Of a DNA stretch of 64,000 bases, positions 6,923 through 15,131 are shown one piece after another. The stretch spans positions 11,244 to 75,243 of the forward strand of contig CAUTJT010000008.1 of the NCBI GenBank assembly GCA_963539215.1, read 5' to 3'. The notes beneath the pieces were generated by a model. The model was not told the DNA's origin, did not search any database, and saw only the letters and a program-made list of their open reading frames with translations. The translations under genes and the position numbers were made by a program. Source of the DNA: CAURNT01 sp963539215. GTDB taxonomy: Bacteria > Fusobacteriota > Fusobacteriia > Fusobacteriales > Leptotrichiaceae. The first letter of the stretch is position 1. Every line of letters starts with the position of its first letter.

Positions 6923-7050
6923 GCTAATATTTTAAGCTACAAGCTATGAGAATTAAATAAGGCTTATAATTTAACCTTGAAACTATTTTCGTGCTTGTAT
7001 GTGCTTATATTAGCTTTAAATGTGATTTTTGAAAAAAGAGGGTATATATT
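6923..7050. other. Intergenic gap before the integrase
   Basis: Contains imperfect repeats of agct/gcttata (aagctacaagctatg, aggcttataa, gtgcttgtatgtgcttatattagcttt) but no convincing promoter or terminator. Int may be co-transcribed with the repressor. Confidence 0.4.
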
Positions 7051-8082
7051 ATGGCGAGTTTTAAAAAATTGGATAGTGGTAAATGGCTTGTAAAGTTTTA
7101 TTGTAAAGACCATAACGGCAATAATAGACAAGTTAAAAAAGAGGGCCTAAGTAGTAAAAAAGAGGCCCAACAGTTTATGGATAATTATTTAGCAAAGTAT
7201 AGAGGAATAGAGAATATTACGATAAATCAACTTATAAATGAGTTTTTAGAGTATAAGAAAAATAAAAAACTAAACACTAGAAAAGGCTACACGAGAAATA
7301 TTAACCATATCTTAAGTAATTTTAATAGTGATATATTAGTTGCGAGCATTACTGAAAAGCAATTACTAACTTTTTTGAATAAATTAAACGATAGACCTAC
7401 AGCACAAAAAAATTTAAAAACTTTTTTAAGTTCTCTTTTTGAATACGCTATCACTTATCATAATTTAAAAGCTAACCCTATTAAAAAAATAAAGTTAGAG
7501 AGCATAGAGGATACTAAACAAGAAAAAGAGATATATACACTAGAGGACTTCAAGATATTAGATAACTTACTGATAAATCATAAGAATAAATCGGCTAGAA
7601 TTTATTTTAATTTACTGTATTTCAGTGGAGCTAGACCTGGAGAGATAGCAAGTCTAACTGTTAAAGATATAGACTTCAACAACAATACAATCAACATCAA
7701 TAAAACAAGAATAAGTTTAAAAGTTTCTAATACTCCAAAAAATAAAAGTAGTTATCGTATTATAACAATACCTAAAAATGTAATGGACTTATTGAGAGAG
7801 TATACTGATACATTACCTAATATAGAGGACTTGTATATATTTAATATTAAAGATTACTACAATATTGTATTAAAAAATATGATTTCTAAAAATAATTTAG
7901 CACACATTACATTACACGGCTTTAGACACTCGCATGCTAGTTTATTGATTAAGAGAGGTATACCAATCACTGATATATCAAAAAGACTAGGACGCAAAAA
8001 CCCACAAATAACATTATCAACTTATTCACATTTTTATAATGATACTAACGATAACATCATTAACTTATTAGAAAATTTATAA
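7051..8082 (+). CDS. int: Tyrosine recombinase (integrase) of the element
   Basis: Catalyses integration and excision by strand exchange at the attachment core. It has 343 residues: an N-terminal arm-binding domain (residues 3-50, GKWLVKFYCKDHNGNNRQVKK), a SAM-like core-binding domain (about 55-150) and the catalytic domain (160-343). Catalytic residues visible: Arg195 in FSGARPGEIA, a Lys in the beta hairpin near 230-233, His289-x-x-Arg292 in LHGFRHSHASLL, and nucleophile Tyr325 in LSTYSHFY. The usual second His (LGH) is replaced by Arg315 (LGRKNP). The gene ends 34 bases before the right repeat. Confidence 0.92.
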   Translation: MASFKKLDSGKWLVKFYCKDHNGNNRQVKKEGLSSKKEAQQFMDNYLAKYRGIENITINQLINEFLEYKKNKKLNTRKGYTRNINHILSNFNSDILVASITEKQLLTFLNKLNDRPTAQKNLKTFLSSLFEYAITYHNLKANPIKKIKLESIEDTKQEKEIYTLEDFKILDNLLINHKNKSARIYFNLLYFSGARPGEIASLTVKDIDFNNNTININKTRISLKVSNTPKNKSSYRIITIPKNVMDLLREYTDTLPNIEDLYIFNIKDYYNIVLKNMISKNNLAHITLHGFRHSHASLLIKRGIPITDISKRLGRKNPQITLSTYSHFYNDTNDNIINLLENL

Positions 8083-8116
8083 TAAAAAAAATACTAATTT
8101 TAATGATTTTTAATTT

Positions 8117-8135
8117 TTTAGTACGATATTAGTAC
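8117..8135 (+). repeat. attR: right attachment-site core
   Basis: Exact copy of the 19-bp core tttagtacgatattagtac found at 1617-1635. It is preceded at about 8096-8116 by taattttaatgatttttaa, which resembles 1518-1540 on the left side. Confidence 0.65.
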
Positions 8136-8192
8136 GATTTTTCTTTTTTAATCACTAGAAAACCCCTATAAATAAAAGAAATTTTGATTTTT

Positions 8193-8223
8193 AATTGTAT
8201 TTTTAAACTAAATATGTTAAAAT
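8193..8223 (+). promoter_or_regulatory. sppA promoter
   Basis: TTGTAT (8195-8200), 17 bases, TAAAAT (8218-8223), about 22 bases before the start codon. The -35 lies inside the 17-bp repeat A shared with 1501-1517. Confidence 0.65.
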
Positions 8224-8245
8224 ATTTAAAATGAAAGGAGTCATA

Positions 8246-10003
8246 ATGAAAACTGTTTTAAACATAATAAAAAAATTTTTAATTTATACTTTAAAAAAGA
8301 TATATTCTTTTTTAATATATATGTCATTAACATTTATTACATTTGCTATAATAATAGGAGCATTCATTGCAAATAGTAAAAATGAAAGTAATCTAACACT
8401 AAAATACAATAATTTAATAATATCAGATATTGATATACCTCAAGAAGATAAGTTTTATAATTCATTAGACTATATAGAAGGAAAAAAAGTTACTTTTTCT
8501 GAAGTTTATAGAGCAATAAATTATGCTATTAATGATGATAATATTTCAAATATTTTTATAAATCTTGATACCACTACATTTTCTACTTCACAATTAGAGG
8601 AACTTACTCCTTTATTTAACAAATTGAAAGAAAAAAAGAAAAAAGTTATTGCATATGGTGAAACTCTAGATAATTCTTCTTATTCAGTAGGACTATTAGC
8701 AGATGAAATAGTAGTTCCAAAAACTGAAAATACTGATATACATCTAGGTGGTTATTCTATATCTAATATGTATTTTAAAAATATACTTGATAAGTTTGGT
8801 GTTAAATTTGAAGTTATACATGTCGGGTCACATAAATCATACGGTGAAGAATATTATAGAGAAAATATAAGCCCTGAACAAAAAGAAACTTTAACAAGAA
8901 TGTATGATAAAAAATTAGATAATTATATTTCAAATATATCTAAAGTTAGAAAAATTGATGAAAATACGGTAAAAAATAAATTATTAAATGGAGAGTATGC
9001 TCTAATTAGTCCTAAGACTGCACGTGATTTATCTATAGTTGATACTTTAGAAGATTATGAAGATTTAACTAATAATTTAAACATAAAAGATGATAATTCT
9101 ATATCTATCCAAAACTATATATCAAAAGTCACTGAAAATAATAATTCAAATAATAAAATAGCTGTAATATATTTAGATGGTGATATTGATTCTGTATCTT
9201 CTTCATATGGAAACACAAATATTAGTAGTGATAATTTCAAATCTAAATTAGATAAAGCACTTCAAATAGAAGGACTTAAAGGTATAGTTATCAGAATAAA
9301 TTCTGGTGGAGGTTCTGCATTCGATTCTAAAAAAATATATGATATGATAGTTAAACTTGATATTCCTGTATACGTATCTATAGGTAATATAGCCGCAAGT
9401 GGTGGTTACTATATATCAAGTGCAGCAGATAAAATATTTATAGAAAACTTTGGTCTAACAGGTTCTATCGGAGTTGTAACAATGATTCCTAAATATGTTG
9501 GTACATTAAATAAATTTAATGTTAATGTCAATCATATTACACGTGGTAAATATTTAAATATAACAGATCCGAGTGTAGAATTAACAAATGAAGATAGATT
9601 AGCATATATGGGTAGATTAGAAGCCGTTTACAACGAATTTAAAAACGATATATTACTTAAGAGAGTTAACCTTACTCCTGATACTCTTGAATACGCTGCT
9701 CAAGGTAAGGTATGGTTAGGTATGGAAGCGAAAGAATTAAAATTAGTAGATGAAATTGGTGGTCTTTTTGATACTATTGATCATTTACAAAATGATTTAA
9801 AATTAGATAATAATTACTCTATAATAGATATATACTCTACACAAGAATACACTAATATTACTGATATATTTAAAAGTAGTTTAGGTATATTAAAATTTAA
9901 GAACAAAATTAATTTTGATTTTTTAGAAAATCAATTACAATTTATATTAAATCAAAATTCAAAACCTATGTTTTATGAACCTATGCAAAATTTGGAATTT
10001 TAA
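8246..10003 (+). CDS. sppA: Signal peptide peptidase SppA (long, two-domain form)
   Basis: Membrane-anchored serine protease that degrades cleaved signal peptides. It has 585 residues from the ATG at 8246, chosen because AAAGGAG stands six bases before it; the ATG at 8231 lies upstream of that site. An N-terminal membrane anchor (about residues 15-45) precedes two ClpP-fold domains. The catalytic lysine is K197 in HVGSHKSYGE and the catalytic serine is S385 in NIAASGGYY, the Lys-Ser dyad of the 67-kDa form. It stands alone, ended by its own terminator. Confidence 0.93.
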   Translation: MKTVLNIIKKFLIYTLKKIYSFLIYMSLTFITFAIIIGAFIANSKNESNLTLKYNNLIISDIDIPQEDKFYNSLDYIEGKKVTFSEVYRAINYAINDDNISNIFINLDTTTFSTSQLEELTPLFNKLKEKKKKVIAYGETLDNSSYSVGLLADEIVVPKTENTDIHLGGYSISNMYFKNILDKFGVKFEVIHVGSHKSYGEEYYRENISPEQKETLTRMYDKKLDNYISNISKVRKIDENTVKNKLLNGEYALISPKTARDLSIVDTLEDYEDLTNNLNIKDDNSISIQNYISKVTENNNSNNKIAVIYLDGDIDSVSSSYGNTNISSDNFKSKLDKALQIEGLKGIVIRINSGGGSAFDSKKIYDMIVKLDIPVYVSIGNIAASGGYYISSAADKIFIENFGLTGSIGVVTMIPKYVGTLNKFNVNVNHITRGKYLNITDPSVELTNEDRLAYMGRLEAVYNEFKNDILLKRVNLTPDTLEYAAQGKVWLGMEAKELKLVDEIGGLFDTIDHLQNDLKLDNNYSIIDIYSTQEYTNITDIFKSSLGILKFKNKINFDFLENQLQFILNQNSKPMFYEPMQNLEF

Positions 10004-10022
10004 GGGCTTATGCCCTTTTTTC
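10002..10022 (+). terminator. sppA terminator
   Basis: AAGGGC (10002-10007), loop ttat, GCCCTT (10012-10017), then T-rich tail. The stop codon is part of the stem. Confidence 0.85.
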
Positions 10023-10064
10023 TATTAAAATGATAACATTTTAATAAATTTTAAATTCTTTTTA

Positions 10065-10102
10065 TTGTTTTTTTAATTTTTTTGTGTTATACTTATAACA
10101 CA
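10065..10102 (+). promoter_or_regulatory. Promoter and 20-bp palindromic operator of the OmpR-like regulator
   Basis: TTGTTT (-35, 10065-10070), 17 bases, TATACT (-10, 10088-10093). The -10 is buried in TGTGTTATActTATAACACA (10083-10102), a perfect palindrome with 9-bp arms. Occupancy would block the promoter, so autorepression or control by another repressor is likely. Confidence 0.7.
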
Positions 10103-10128
10103 GCTCAAGACAAGAGGAGAGATCAAAT

Positions 10129-10797
10129 ATGAACATACTATACTACACTTGGGATAATTCCAAGTATATTAATGAATTAGAAAAAATAGGAATTGATGTA
10201 ACTGTAACAAATGATTCAGAGATAGTTATTTCTGAATTAAAAAAAAGTAATTATAACATTTTAATAATAGATACTATAAGCGTTGTTAGCTATAAAAATC
10301 TATTCCAATATATGTATAATGAAAATTTAAATATTATTCCTATAGCCATAACTGAACCAAACAATAAGTTTATAATTGGAGAGGCAATGACTCTTGGTTT
10401 AGTTGACTATATATACAACACATTAACTCCCGATGAATTCATAAACAAAATAAAGGGAATAAGATATCTTCTTACTAAAGAAAAAAGTGATTTACCTAGT
10501 AATATTCTAAAAATTAAAGATTTAGTATATAATACTAGTACTAGAGAAGCTAAGCGTGGAAACGAAGAGTTTAATTTAACTTTAAAAGAAGGTAAATTAC
10601 TTGAAATCTTAATATTTAATAAAAATAAAGTTGTAAGTCGTGAAGAAATATTTGAGAAAATATGGAACAGAGATGAAACTCAAGATAAAAATATAGGAGA
10701 TGTATATATTACTTTCCTAAGAAGAAAATTAGATAATAAATTTGAAGATAAATTAATAAAAACTGTTAGAAATGTTGGATACATGATAAAAGAATAA
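10129..10797 (+). CDS. Orphan OmpR/PhoB-type response regulator with degenerate receiver
   Basis: It has 222 residues. The C-terminal half (about 125-222) is a standard winged-helix output domain (FNLTLKEGKLLEILIFNKNKVVSREEIFEKIW...VYITFLRRKL...IKTVRNVGYMI). The receiver half keeps a likely phosphoacceptor Asp48 in ILIIDT, but the usual acidic pair after beta-1 is absent (ILYYTWDNS) and the conserved Lys after beta-5 is replaced (YNTLTPDEF). No histidine kinase is nearby. It may work without phosphorylation. The next gene, a membrane-anchored unknown, follows at a short distance and is probably its partner. Confidence 0.85.
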   Translation: MNILYYTWDNSKYINELEKIGIDVTVTNDSEIVISELKKSNYNILIIDTISVVSYKNLFQYMYNENLNIIPIAITEPNNKFIIGEAMTLGLVDYIYNTLTPDEFINKIKGIRYLLTKEKSDLPSNILKIKDLVYNTSTREAKRGNEEFNLTLKEGKLLEILIFNKNKVVSREEIFEKIWNRDETQDKNIGDVYITFLRRKLDNKFEDKLIKTVRNVGYMIKE

Positions 10798-10819
10798 ATA
10801 TAATATTGAGGTGATACAT

Positions 10820-11356
10820 TTGAAAAAATACTTAAAATATATATTTTTAATAATATTAATATCATCATCTTTAATATTATATAAACAATATATTTCAAGT
10901 GATGTAAAAGTTAAAGTTATTAATAATAATATATATAAAAATAAGATAATAGATGATGTGATAGAATCACTAAACTTAAAATTCAAAAATTCTAAATTTA
11001 AATTAAGTGAATTTGAAAATAATGAAATAAATTCTATAATATATTTCACATCACAGATATATAATTTTGATGAAGCATACTTCATCATTGAATATAATAA
11101 CTTTGAAGTGAGAAAAATTAATTTTTATTTCAACAACATAAAAAACAATAATTTTGATGATGTTACTGAAATAATATCAAAACTTATAGAAGTTTCCGAT
11201 AATTCAATAAATAGTTCTACTTCACATAAAATAATACTAAATATGATGAACAAATTTAAAAAATCTAACTATAATGTAAGTTTAATATATAGTAACGGTT
11301 TAACATATTCTCTAACTATAAAAAATAATAATAGTTTAGAGTTTAATATTTCTTAA
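10820..11356 (+). CDS. Membrane-anchored protein of unknown function, cotranscribed with the regulator
   Basis: Start placed at TTG 10820-10822, because GAGGTG (10808-10813) is a good ribosome site six bases before it; the open frame extends upstream to a GTG inside that site. About 178 residues: one N-terminal membrane segment (YLKYIFLIILISSSLILY) then an extracytoplasmic, asparagine-rich domain. Not recognised. Its position 22 bases after the OmpR-like gene suggests a shared transcript and perhaps an envelope signal role. Confidence 0.6.
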   Translation: MKKYLKYIFLIILISSSLILYKQYISSDVKVKVINNNIYKNKIIDDVIESLNLKFKNSKFKLSEFENNEINSIIYFTSQIYNFDEAYFIIEYNNFEVRKINFYFNNIKNNNFDDVTEIISKLIEVSDNSINSSTSHKIILNMMNKFKKSNYNVSLIYSNGLTYSLTIKNNNSLEFNIS

Positions 11357-11420
11357 TAATACTAAATTTTTTTTAATAAAAAATACTTTGATCAACAAAT
11401 AAAAATATCATTTAACACTG

Positions 11421-11460
11421 AATACAAGAGAGTTTTAACCTCTTGTATTTTTATTTTTTT
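11421..11460 (+). terminator. Terminator after the regulator operon
   Basis: AATACAAGAG (11421-11430), a 9-base loop, CTCTTGTATT (11440-11449), then a T-rich tail. Confidence 0.85.
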
Positions 11461-11491
11461 TAGTGTAGAATAATAAAAAAAGGAGGATATG

Positions 11492-12091
11492 ATGAAAAAG
11501 TTTTTAAAATTAATAATGCTTGTAGCATTAATGACATGTACTGTTTTTGCTGGTTCTCAAAAATATAAAAAACCAGAATTCACAAGTTTTAAGGAATATA
11601 AGGTAGTTGATACTGTTCATAATATTCCTATGAGTTTAAAATTAGGAATATCTGAAGGTAAAGATCTTTTATATATTCCGGGTTATGGAAGAATATTCTT
11701 AGAAAAAACTGATTATGGTTACAGAGATATTAACAATAATATGGATGTTTTTGTTAAAAATAATGGAAGTATTGAAATTAAAGCAAATGTAACTATGATA
11801 GATTTAAACTTCATGTACCCTGATAAATATAAAAAAGGTGAATTCTATCATTCACTTTCTGGTTTCTTACATTCTCACGTATACCCTATGATTGAAGAAA
11901 ATAAAATAAAAATTGGTGAAGATACATTTAATGTAAGAAAAAGTGTTAATGATTTTGATAAATCTGTAATTTATAAGGAAGAAAATGGTAAATTTACTGT
12001 TCTTTATCTTCCAAACTGGTCAAGAGATAATTTATCTTTACCAGATCTTGCAGAATTTAAATTCACTGTAAATCTTGAAGAAGTAAAATAA
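11492..12091 (+). CDS. Exported protein of unknown function
   Basis: It has 199 residues from the second of two adjacent ATGs (11492), favoured because AGGAGG at 11481-11486 is five bases away. An N-terminal signal peptide MKKFLKLIMLVALMTCTVFAG ends in an A-x-A-like site; the cysteine is not in a proper lipobox. The mature part has a beta-rich look and a histidine motif (HSLSGFLHSHVYPMIEE). No family recognised. Monocistronic, between two terminators. Confidence 0.65.
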   Translation: MKKFLKLIMLVALMTCTVFAGSQKYKKPEFTSFKEYKVVDTVHNIPMSLKLGISEGKDLLYIPGYGRIFLEKTDYGYRDINNNMDVFVKNNGSIEIKANVTMIDLNFMYPDKYKKGEFYHSLSGFLHSHVYPMIEENKIKIGEDTFNVRKSVNDFDKSVIYKEENGKFTVLYLPNWSRDNLSLPDLAEFKFTVNLEEVK

Positions 12092-12162
12092 CCTAAAACT
12101 TAATAATGTTATGTATCTAGAATTTAGATACAGCTTTTCATAAATGAACTCTAATATTAATA

Positions 12163-12218
12163 AAAATATGCATCTTTAAACTTTTAATTTCATAATCTAG
12201 TTTATCGATGCATATTTT
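12163..12218. terminator. Bidirectional terminator between convergent genes
   Basis: AAAATATGCATC (12163-12174) pairs over a 32-base loop with GATGCATATTTT (12207-12218), with T-rich flanks on both strands. A second hairpin GTATCTA/TAGATAC lies at about 12114-12132. It serves the exported-protein gene from one side and nagA from the other. Confidence 0.6.
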
Positions 12219-12236
12219 ATATAATTTTATAAATCT

Positions 12237-13394
12237 TTAATATTTAGTAAGTTGCCCTTTTGCTATTGTTCCTTCAACAACAAAATCTTCATTATAATAA
12301 GTTAAATCTGCTATATATCCCTCTTTTATATATCCATATCTATCATCAACTTGTACTGCTTTTGCTGGATAAGATGTTGCCATTCTTAAAGCTTCTTCTT
12401 CACTAATTTTAACTTCTTTAACTAGGTTTTTAACTCCTGTTATCATATCAAGTGCTGAACCACCCAATGTTCCAGATTCAGTAGCACATCTTCCATCTTT
12501 ATAATAAACTTTATGTCCTTCAAACATGAAATATTCCATATTAGTTCCCATAGGAGAAACTGCATCAGTCACTAAATATAATTTTGATCTAAGAACTTCT
12601 TTTACTACTCTAACTGATGGGTAACTAGCATGTAATCCATCTACTATAATCCCACAATTCATATTTTTATTATCTAAAAGATAACCAACAACTCCTGGCT
12701 CTCTTGAATCAAATGGACGCATAGCATTAAATAAATGTGTAGCATTTCTATAATATTTTTCTTTTTCCTTTATTTCTTCATAAAGAGCATTACTATGACC
12801 TATAGAAAGGTTTATTCCACTTTCATACAATTTTATTAAATGTTTTTCCAATGCTACTTCAGGTGCAATAGTCATTATTTTAACACCTTCATATCCAACT
12901 TTAGCAATTGCTTCTATTACTTCATCAGATAAAACTCTTATATAATCAGGTCTGTGAACACCTTTCTTTTCTAAACTAATATATGGTCCTTCTATATGAA
13001 GTCCTAAAACTCCTATTTCTTCTTTTTCATCTTTTAAATCTTCTATTAATTTTAATGCCTTTAATATTTTTTCATCAGGTGAAGTTATTAAAGTTGGAAG
13101 ATAAGATGTTGCTCCAAATCTTTTATTAGTTTCATTCATTATTTCTAATGTTTCACGAGTAATTTCATCATTAAATAAAACTCCTCCACAACCATTTAAT
13201 TGTAAATCTATAAATCCAGGAGATAATACTTTACCATCTATATCAATTACCTCATTGTTTTTTAAGTCCTCATCAGTTAAAAAAGATGTACTTGTTACTT
13301 TTTTAATTTTTCTACCTTCAATAATTACAGCATTTTCTGCTATAAATTTATCTCCATCGAATATTTTAGCATTTTTAATTATCATAGTCATCAC
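12237..13394 (-). CDS. nagA: N-acetylglucosamine-6-phosphate deacetylase
   Basis: Converts GlcNAc-6-P to glucosamine-6-P in amino-sugar catabolism and recycling. It has 385 residues from the GTG at 13394, or 384 from the adjacent ATG. Amidohydrolase motifs: PGFIDLQLNGCGG, HIEGPYIS, GHSNA, HLFNAM, DGLHAS and the catalytic-Asp segment VTDAVSPMG. No nagB, nagE or nagR is next to it. The start is unusual: the best ribosome site precedes a five-codon frame (MKFIL) whose TGA overlaps the nagA ATG. Confidence 0.95.
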   Translation of the reverse strand: MMTMIIKNAKIFDGDKFIAENAVIIEGRKIKKVTSTSFLTDEDLKNNEVIDIDGKVLSPGFIDLQLNGCGGVLFNDEITRETLEIMNETNKRFGATSYLPTLITSPDEKILKALKLIEDLKDEKEEIGVLGLHIEGPYISLEKKGVHRPDYIRVLSDEVIEAIAKVGYEGVKIMTIAPEVALEKHLIKLYESGINLSIGHSNALYEEIKEKEKYYRNATHLFNAMRPFDSREPGVVGYLLDNKNMNCGIIVDGLHASYPSVRVVKEVLRSKLYLVTDAVSPMGTNMEYFMFEGHKVYYKDGRCATESGTLGGSALDMITGVKNLVKEVKISEEEALRMATSYPAKAVQVDDRYGYIKEGYIADLTYYNEDFVVEGTIAKGQLTKY

Positions 13395-13411
13395 AGTATG
13401 AATTTCATACT
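13395..13411. promoter_or_regulatory. 17-bp palindrome between ribosome site and nagA start
   Basis: On the minus strand AGTATGAAATTCATACT, arms of eight bases around one central base. It contains the ATG of a five-codon leader frame. It may be an operator in the transcribed leader or a coupling device for translation. Confidence 0.5.
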
Positions 13412-13434
13412 CTCCTTTCTATATTCTTTAATAT

Positions 13435-13463
13435 ATTTTACTCCCAACGTGAAAAAAAATCAA
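13435..13463 (-). promoter_or_regulatory. nagA promoter
   Basis: Minus-strand TTGATT (-35, 13458-13463), 17 bases, TAAAAT (-10, 13435-13440). Confidence 0.6.
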
Positions 13464-13571
13464 GTTATTGATCAATATTTTTTAAAAAAATGAAAAAATT
13501 TTTCACTAATAATTTAATACTGATTTTTTTATACTATTAATCTATATTAATCATAAACAAAAAAGTAAATT

Positions 13572-13618
13572 AACACCAATTTTATTAACTTGTAATTCAA
13601 CTACATTGGTGTTATAAT
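13572..13618 (+). promoter_or_regulatory. Promoter with inverted repeat for the metal-binding-protein gene
   Basis: TTGTAA (-35, 13590-13595), 17 bases, TATAAT (-10, 13613-13618). The -35 lies inside the 24-base loop of a perfect 9-bp inverted repeat, AACACCAAT (13572-13580) and ATTGGTGTT (13605-13613), whose right arm touches the -10. A metal-responsive repressor site is the natural guess. Confidence 0.6.
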
Positions 13619-13637
13619 CTTTTTTGGAGGTGCTTTT

Positions 13638-14528
13638 ATGAAAAAAAAATTTTTGTTAATAATAATGTTAATATTTATGAGTATAATTTCTGAATCTAAA
13701 TTAAAGATAGGAGTTAGTATGTTACCTTACTATTCTTTTGCTACAAATATAGTAAAAGATAAAGCTGATGTCTATCAAATATTACCTACTGATGCTGACG
13801 TGCATACTTATCAACCTTCTGCTAATGAAGTGAAAAAAATTTCAGATTTAGATGTTTTAATTATAAATGGAACAGGAATAGATAACTATATGTATAACCT
13901 AATAAAAGCTTCAGGAAATAAACATATTAAAGTTATAGTTGCAAGTAAAAATGTATCATTACTTCCTGTATCTGGTGAAAGAGGAAGGGTGAAATCTGTT
14001 AATACCCATACTTTTATATCAATACAAGCTTCAATACAACAAATTAATACTATAGCTAAAGAATTAGCAAATTTAGATAAAACTAATTCAAGTACATATT
14101 TAATAAATGCTAGAGAATATGGTAGAAAACTTTCTAATATAAAGGCTAAAAAAATTAGGGAAATTTCTAATTTAAGAAAGAAAACTCAATTTAATGTGGC
14201 CACTACACATGGAGGTTATGACTATATTTTAGGAGAAATCGGTATAAATGTTGCCGTAGTAATAGAACCACGTGATAATGTTCGTCCTTCTGCAGTTGAT
14301 TTAAAAGAATCAATAAAATTAATAAAAGAAAAACATATAAATGTACTATTTGAATCAGATGGTTCTCAATCACCATATACTAGACAAATAGAAAAAGAAA
14401 CAGGTGTTGTTTCAGGAAAATTACTACATATGACTAATGGTAAATATACATCTACAGCCTTTGAAAAAGATATCGAAAAGAATTTTGATATCATAATTTC
14501 AACATTTAAAAAGGCTACATACAAATAA
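13638..14528 (+). CDS. Zinc/manganese ABC transporter substrate-binding protein (ZnuA/TroA family)
   Basis: Captures Zn2+ or Mn2+ outside the membrane for an ABC importer. It has 296 residues with signal peptide MKKKFLLIIMLIFMSIISES and no lipobox cysteine, so it is probably periplasmic. Metal ligands of the cluster A-I fold are visible: His56 in DADVHTYQPS, His124 in NTHTFIS, His191 in TTHGGY and Glu239 in LFESDGSQ. The His-rich loop typical of ZnuA is missing. No permease or ATPase gene is beside it, so it depends on components encoded elsewhere. GGAGG precedes the ATG. Confidence 0.88.
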   Translation: MKKKFLLIIMLIFMSIISESKLKIGVSMLPYYSFATNIVKDKADVYQILPTDADVHTYQPSANEVKKISDLDVLIINGTGIDNYMYNLIKASGNKHIKVIVASKNVSLLPVSGERGRVKSVNTHTFISIQASIQQINTIAKELANLDKTNSSTYLINAREYGRKLSNIKAKKIREISNLRKKTQFNVATTHGGYDYILGEIGINVAVVIEPRDNVRPSAVDLKESIKLIKEKHINVLFESDGSQSPYTRQIEKETGVVSGKLLHMTNGKYTSTAFEKDIEKNFDIIISTFKKATYK

Positions 14529-14538
14529 AGGAGAAATA

Positions 14539-15084
14539 ATGAAAAATGTTAAAATTATAGTAGGTTCAATACCTAAAAATTCTTTACAAAAAAAAATAGC
14601 TTTAAGTATAAAAGAAAAATTTTCAAACATTGCTAACTATTCATTAATTCTTATTAATGATTTACCTTTCTATAATTATGAAATAGAAAATGAAAATATC
14701 CCTTCAGTTAAAAAATTTCATAAAGAAGTACGTGAAGCAGATGGAATTATAATTTTAGCTTCTGAATATAATTCTTCAATATCAGCTCCATTAAAAAATG
14801 CATTAGATTGGTTAAGTCGTGGTGAACAATCTTTAAATGGTAAGCCAGTTCTTGTTGCTGGTGCAACTCCTGGTTCTTTAGGTACAGTTCGTGCTCAAGA
14901 TCATTTAAAATTAATTTTATCCCACTACGCAATTAATGGAATAGTAATGCCAGGTGCATCTATATTAATTTCTAACGCATTTAAAAAATTAGATGAAAAT
15001 GGAATTATAAACGATGAAGAAACTTTAAACTTTTTAGAAGGACATTTAAAAAACTTTAATAACTGGATAGATAAAATTAAATAA
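14539..15084 (+). CDS. NADPH-dependent FMN reductase family protein
   Basis: Flavodoxin-fold oxidoreductase (YieF/ChrR-like). It has 181 residues. The FMN phosphate loop is near the start (GSIPKNSLQKKIA) and the family segment SEYNSSISAPLKNALDWLSR binds the flavin ring. It follows the metal-binding protein by 10 bases with an AAAGGAG site, so the two are cotranscribed; a functional link is not obvious. The physiological substrate (quinone, chromate, nitro compound) cannot be told. Confidence 0.88.
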   Translation: MKNVKIIVGSIPKNSLQKKIALSIKEKFSNIANYSLILINDLPFYNYEIENENIPSVKKFHKEVREADGIIILASEYNSSISAPLKNALDWLSRGEQSLNGKPVLVAGATPGSLGTVRAQDHLKLILSHYAINGIVMPGASILISNAFKKLDENGIINDEETLNFLEGHLKNFNNWIDKIK

Positions 15085-15092
15085 GATATAAT

Positions 15093-15128
15093 AAAAAGAA
15101 CATGCTCTATAAGAACATGTTCTTTTTT
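15093..15128. terminator. Bidirectional terminator
   Basis: AAAAAGAACATG (15093-15104) pairs perfectly with CATGTTCTTTTT (15116-15127); both strands end in a T run. Serves the FMN reductase gene and clpB. Confidence 0.9.
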
Positions 15129-15131
15129 ATA

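Larger units (their letters stand above)
1617..8135. mobile_element. Small integrated element (about 6.5 kb) with integrase, switch and Rep-like gene
   Basis: Bounded by 19-bp direct repeats and carrying a tyrosine integrase next to the right end, a divergent repressor/Cro-like pair, a winged-helix initiator-like protein, an excisionase-like protein and three small unknown proteins. There are no capsid, terminase, relaxase or conjugation genes. The order (integrase, rightward repressor, leftward early operon ending in a gene-free repeat region) resembles a minimal phage satellite or integrated plasmid. Base composition is as AT-rich as the host, so transfer is argued from organisation, not composition. 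Confidence 0.75.

Noticed and set aside
10680..11088. Minus-strand frames opposite the regulator and membrane-protein genes
   Set aside because: No ribosome sites, and the plus-strand genes are supported by promoter, ribosome sites and domain content.
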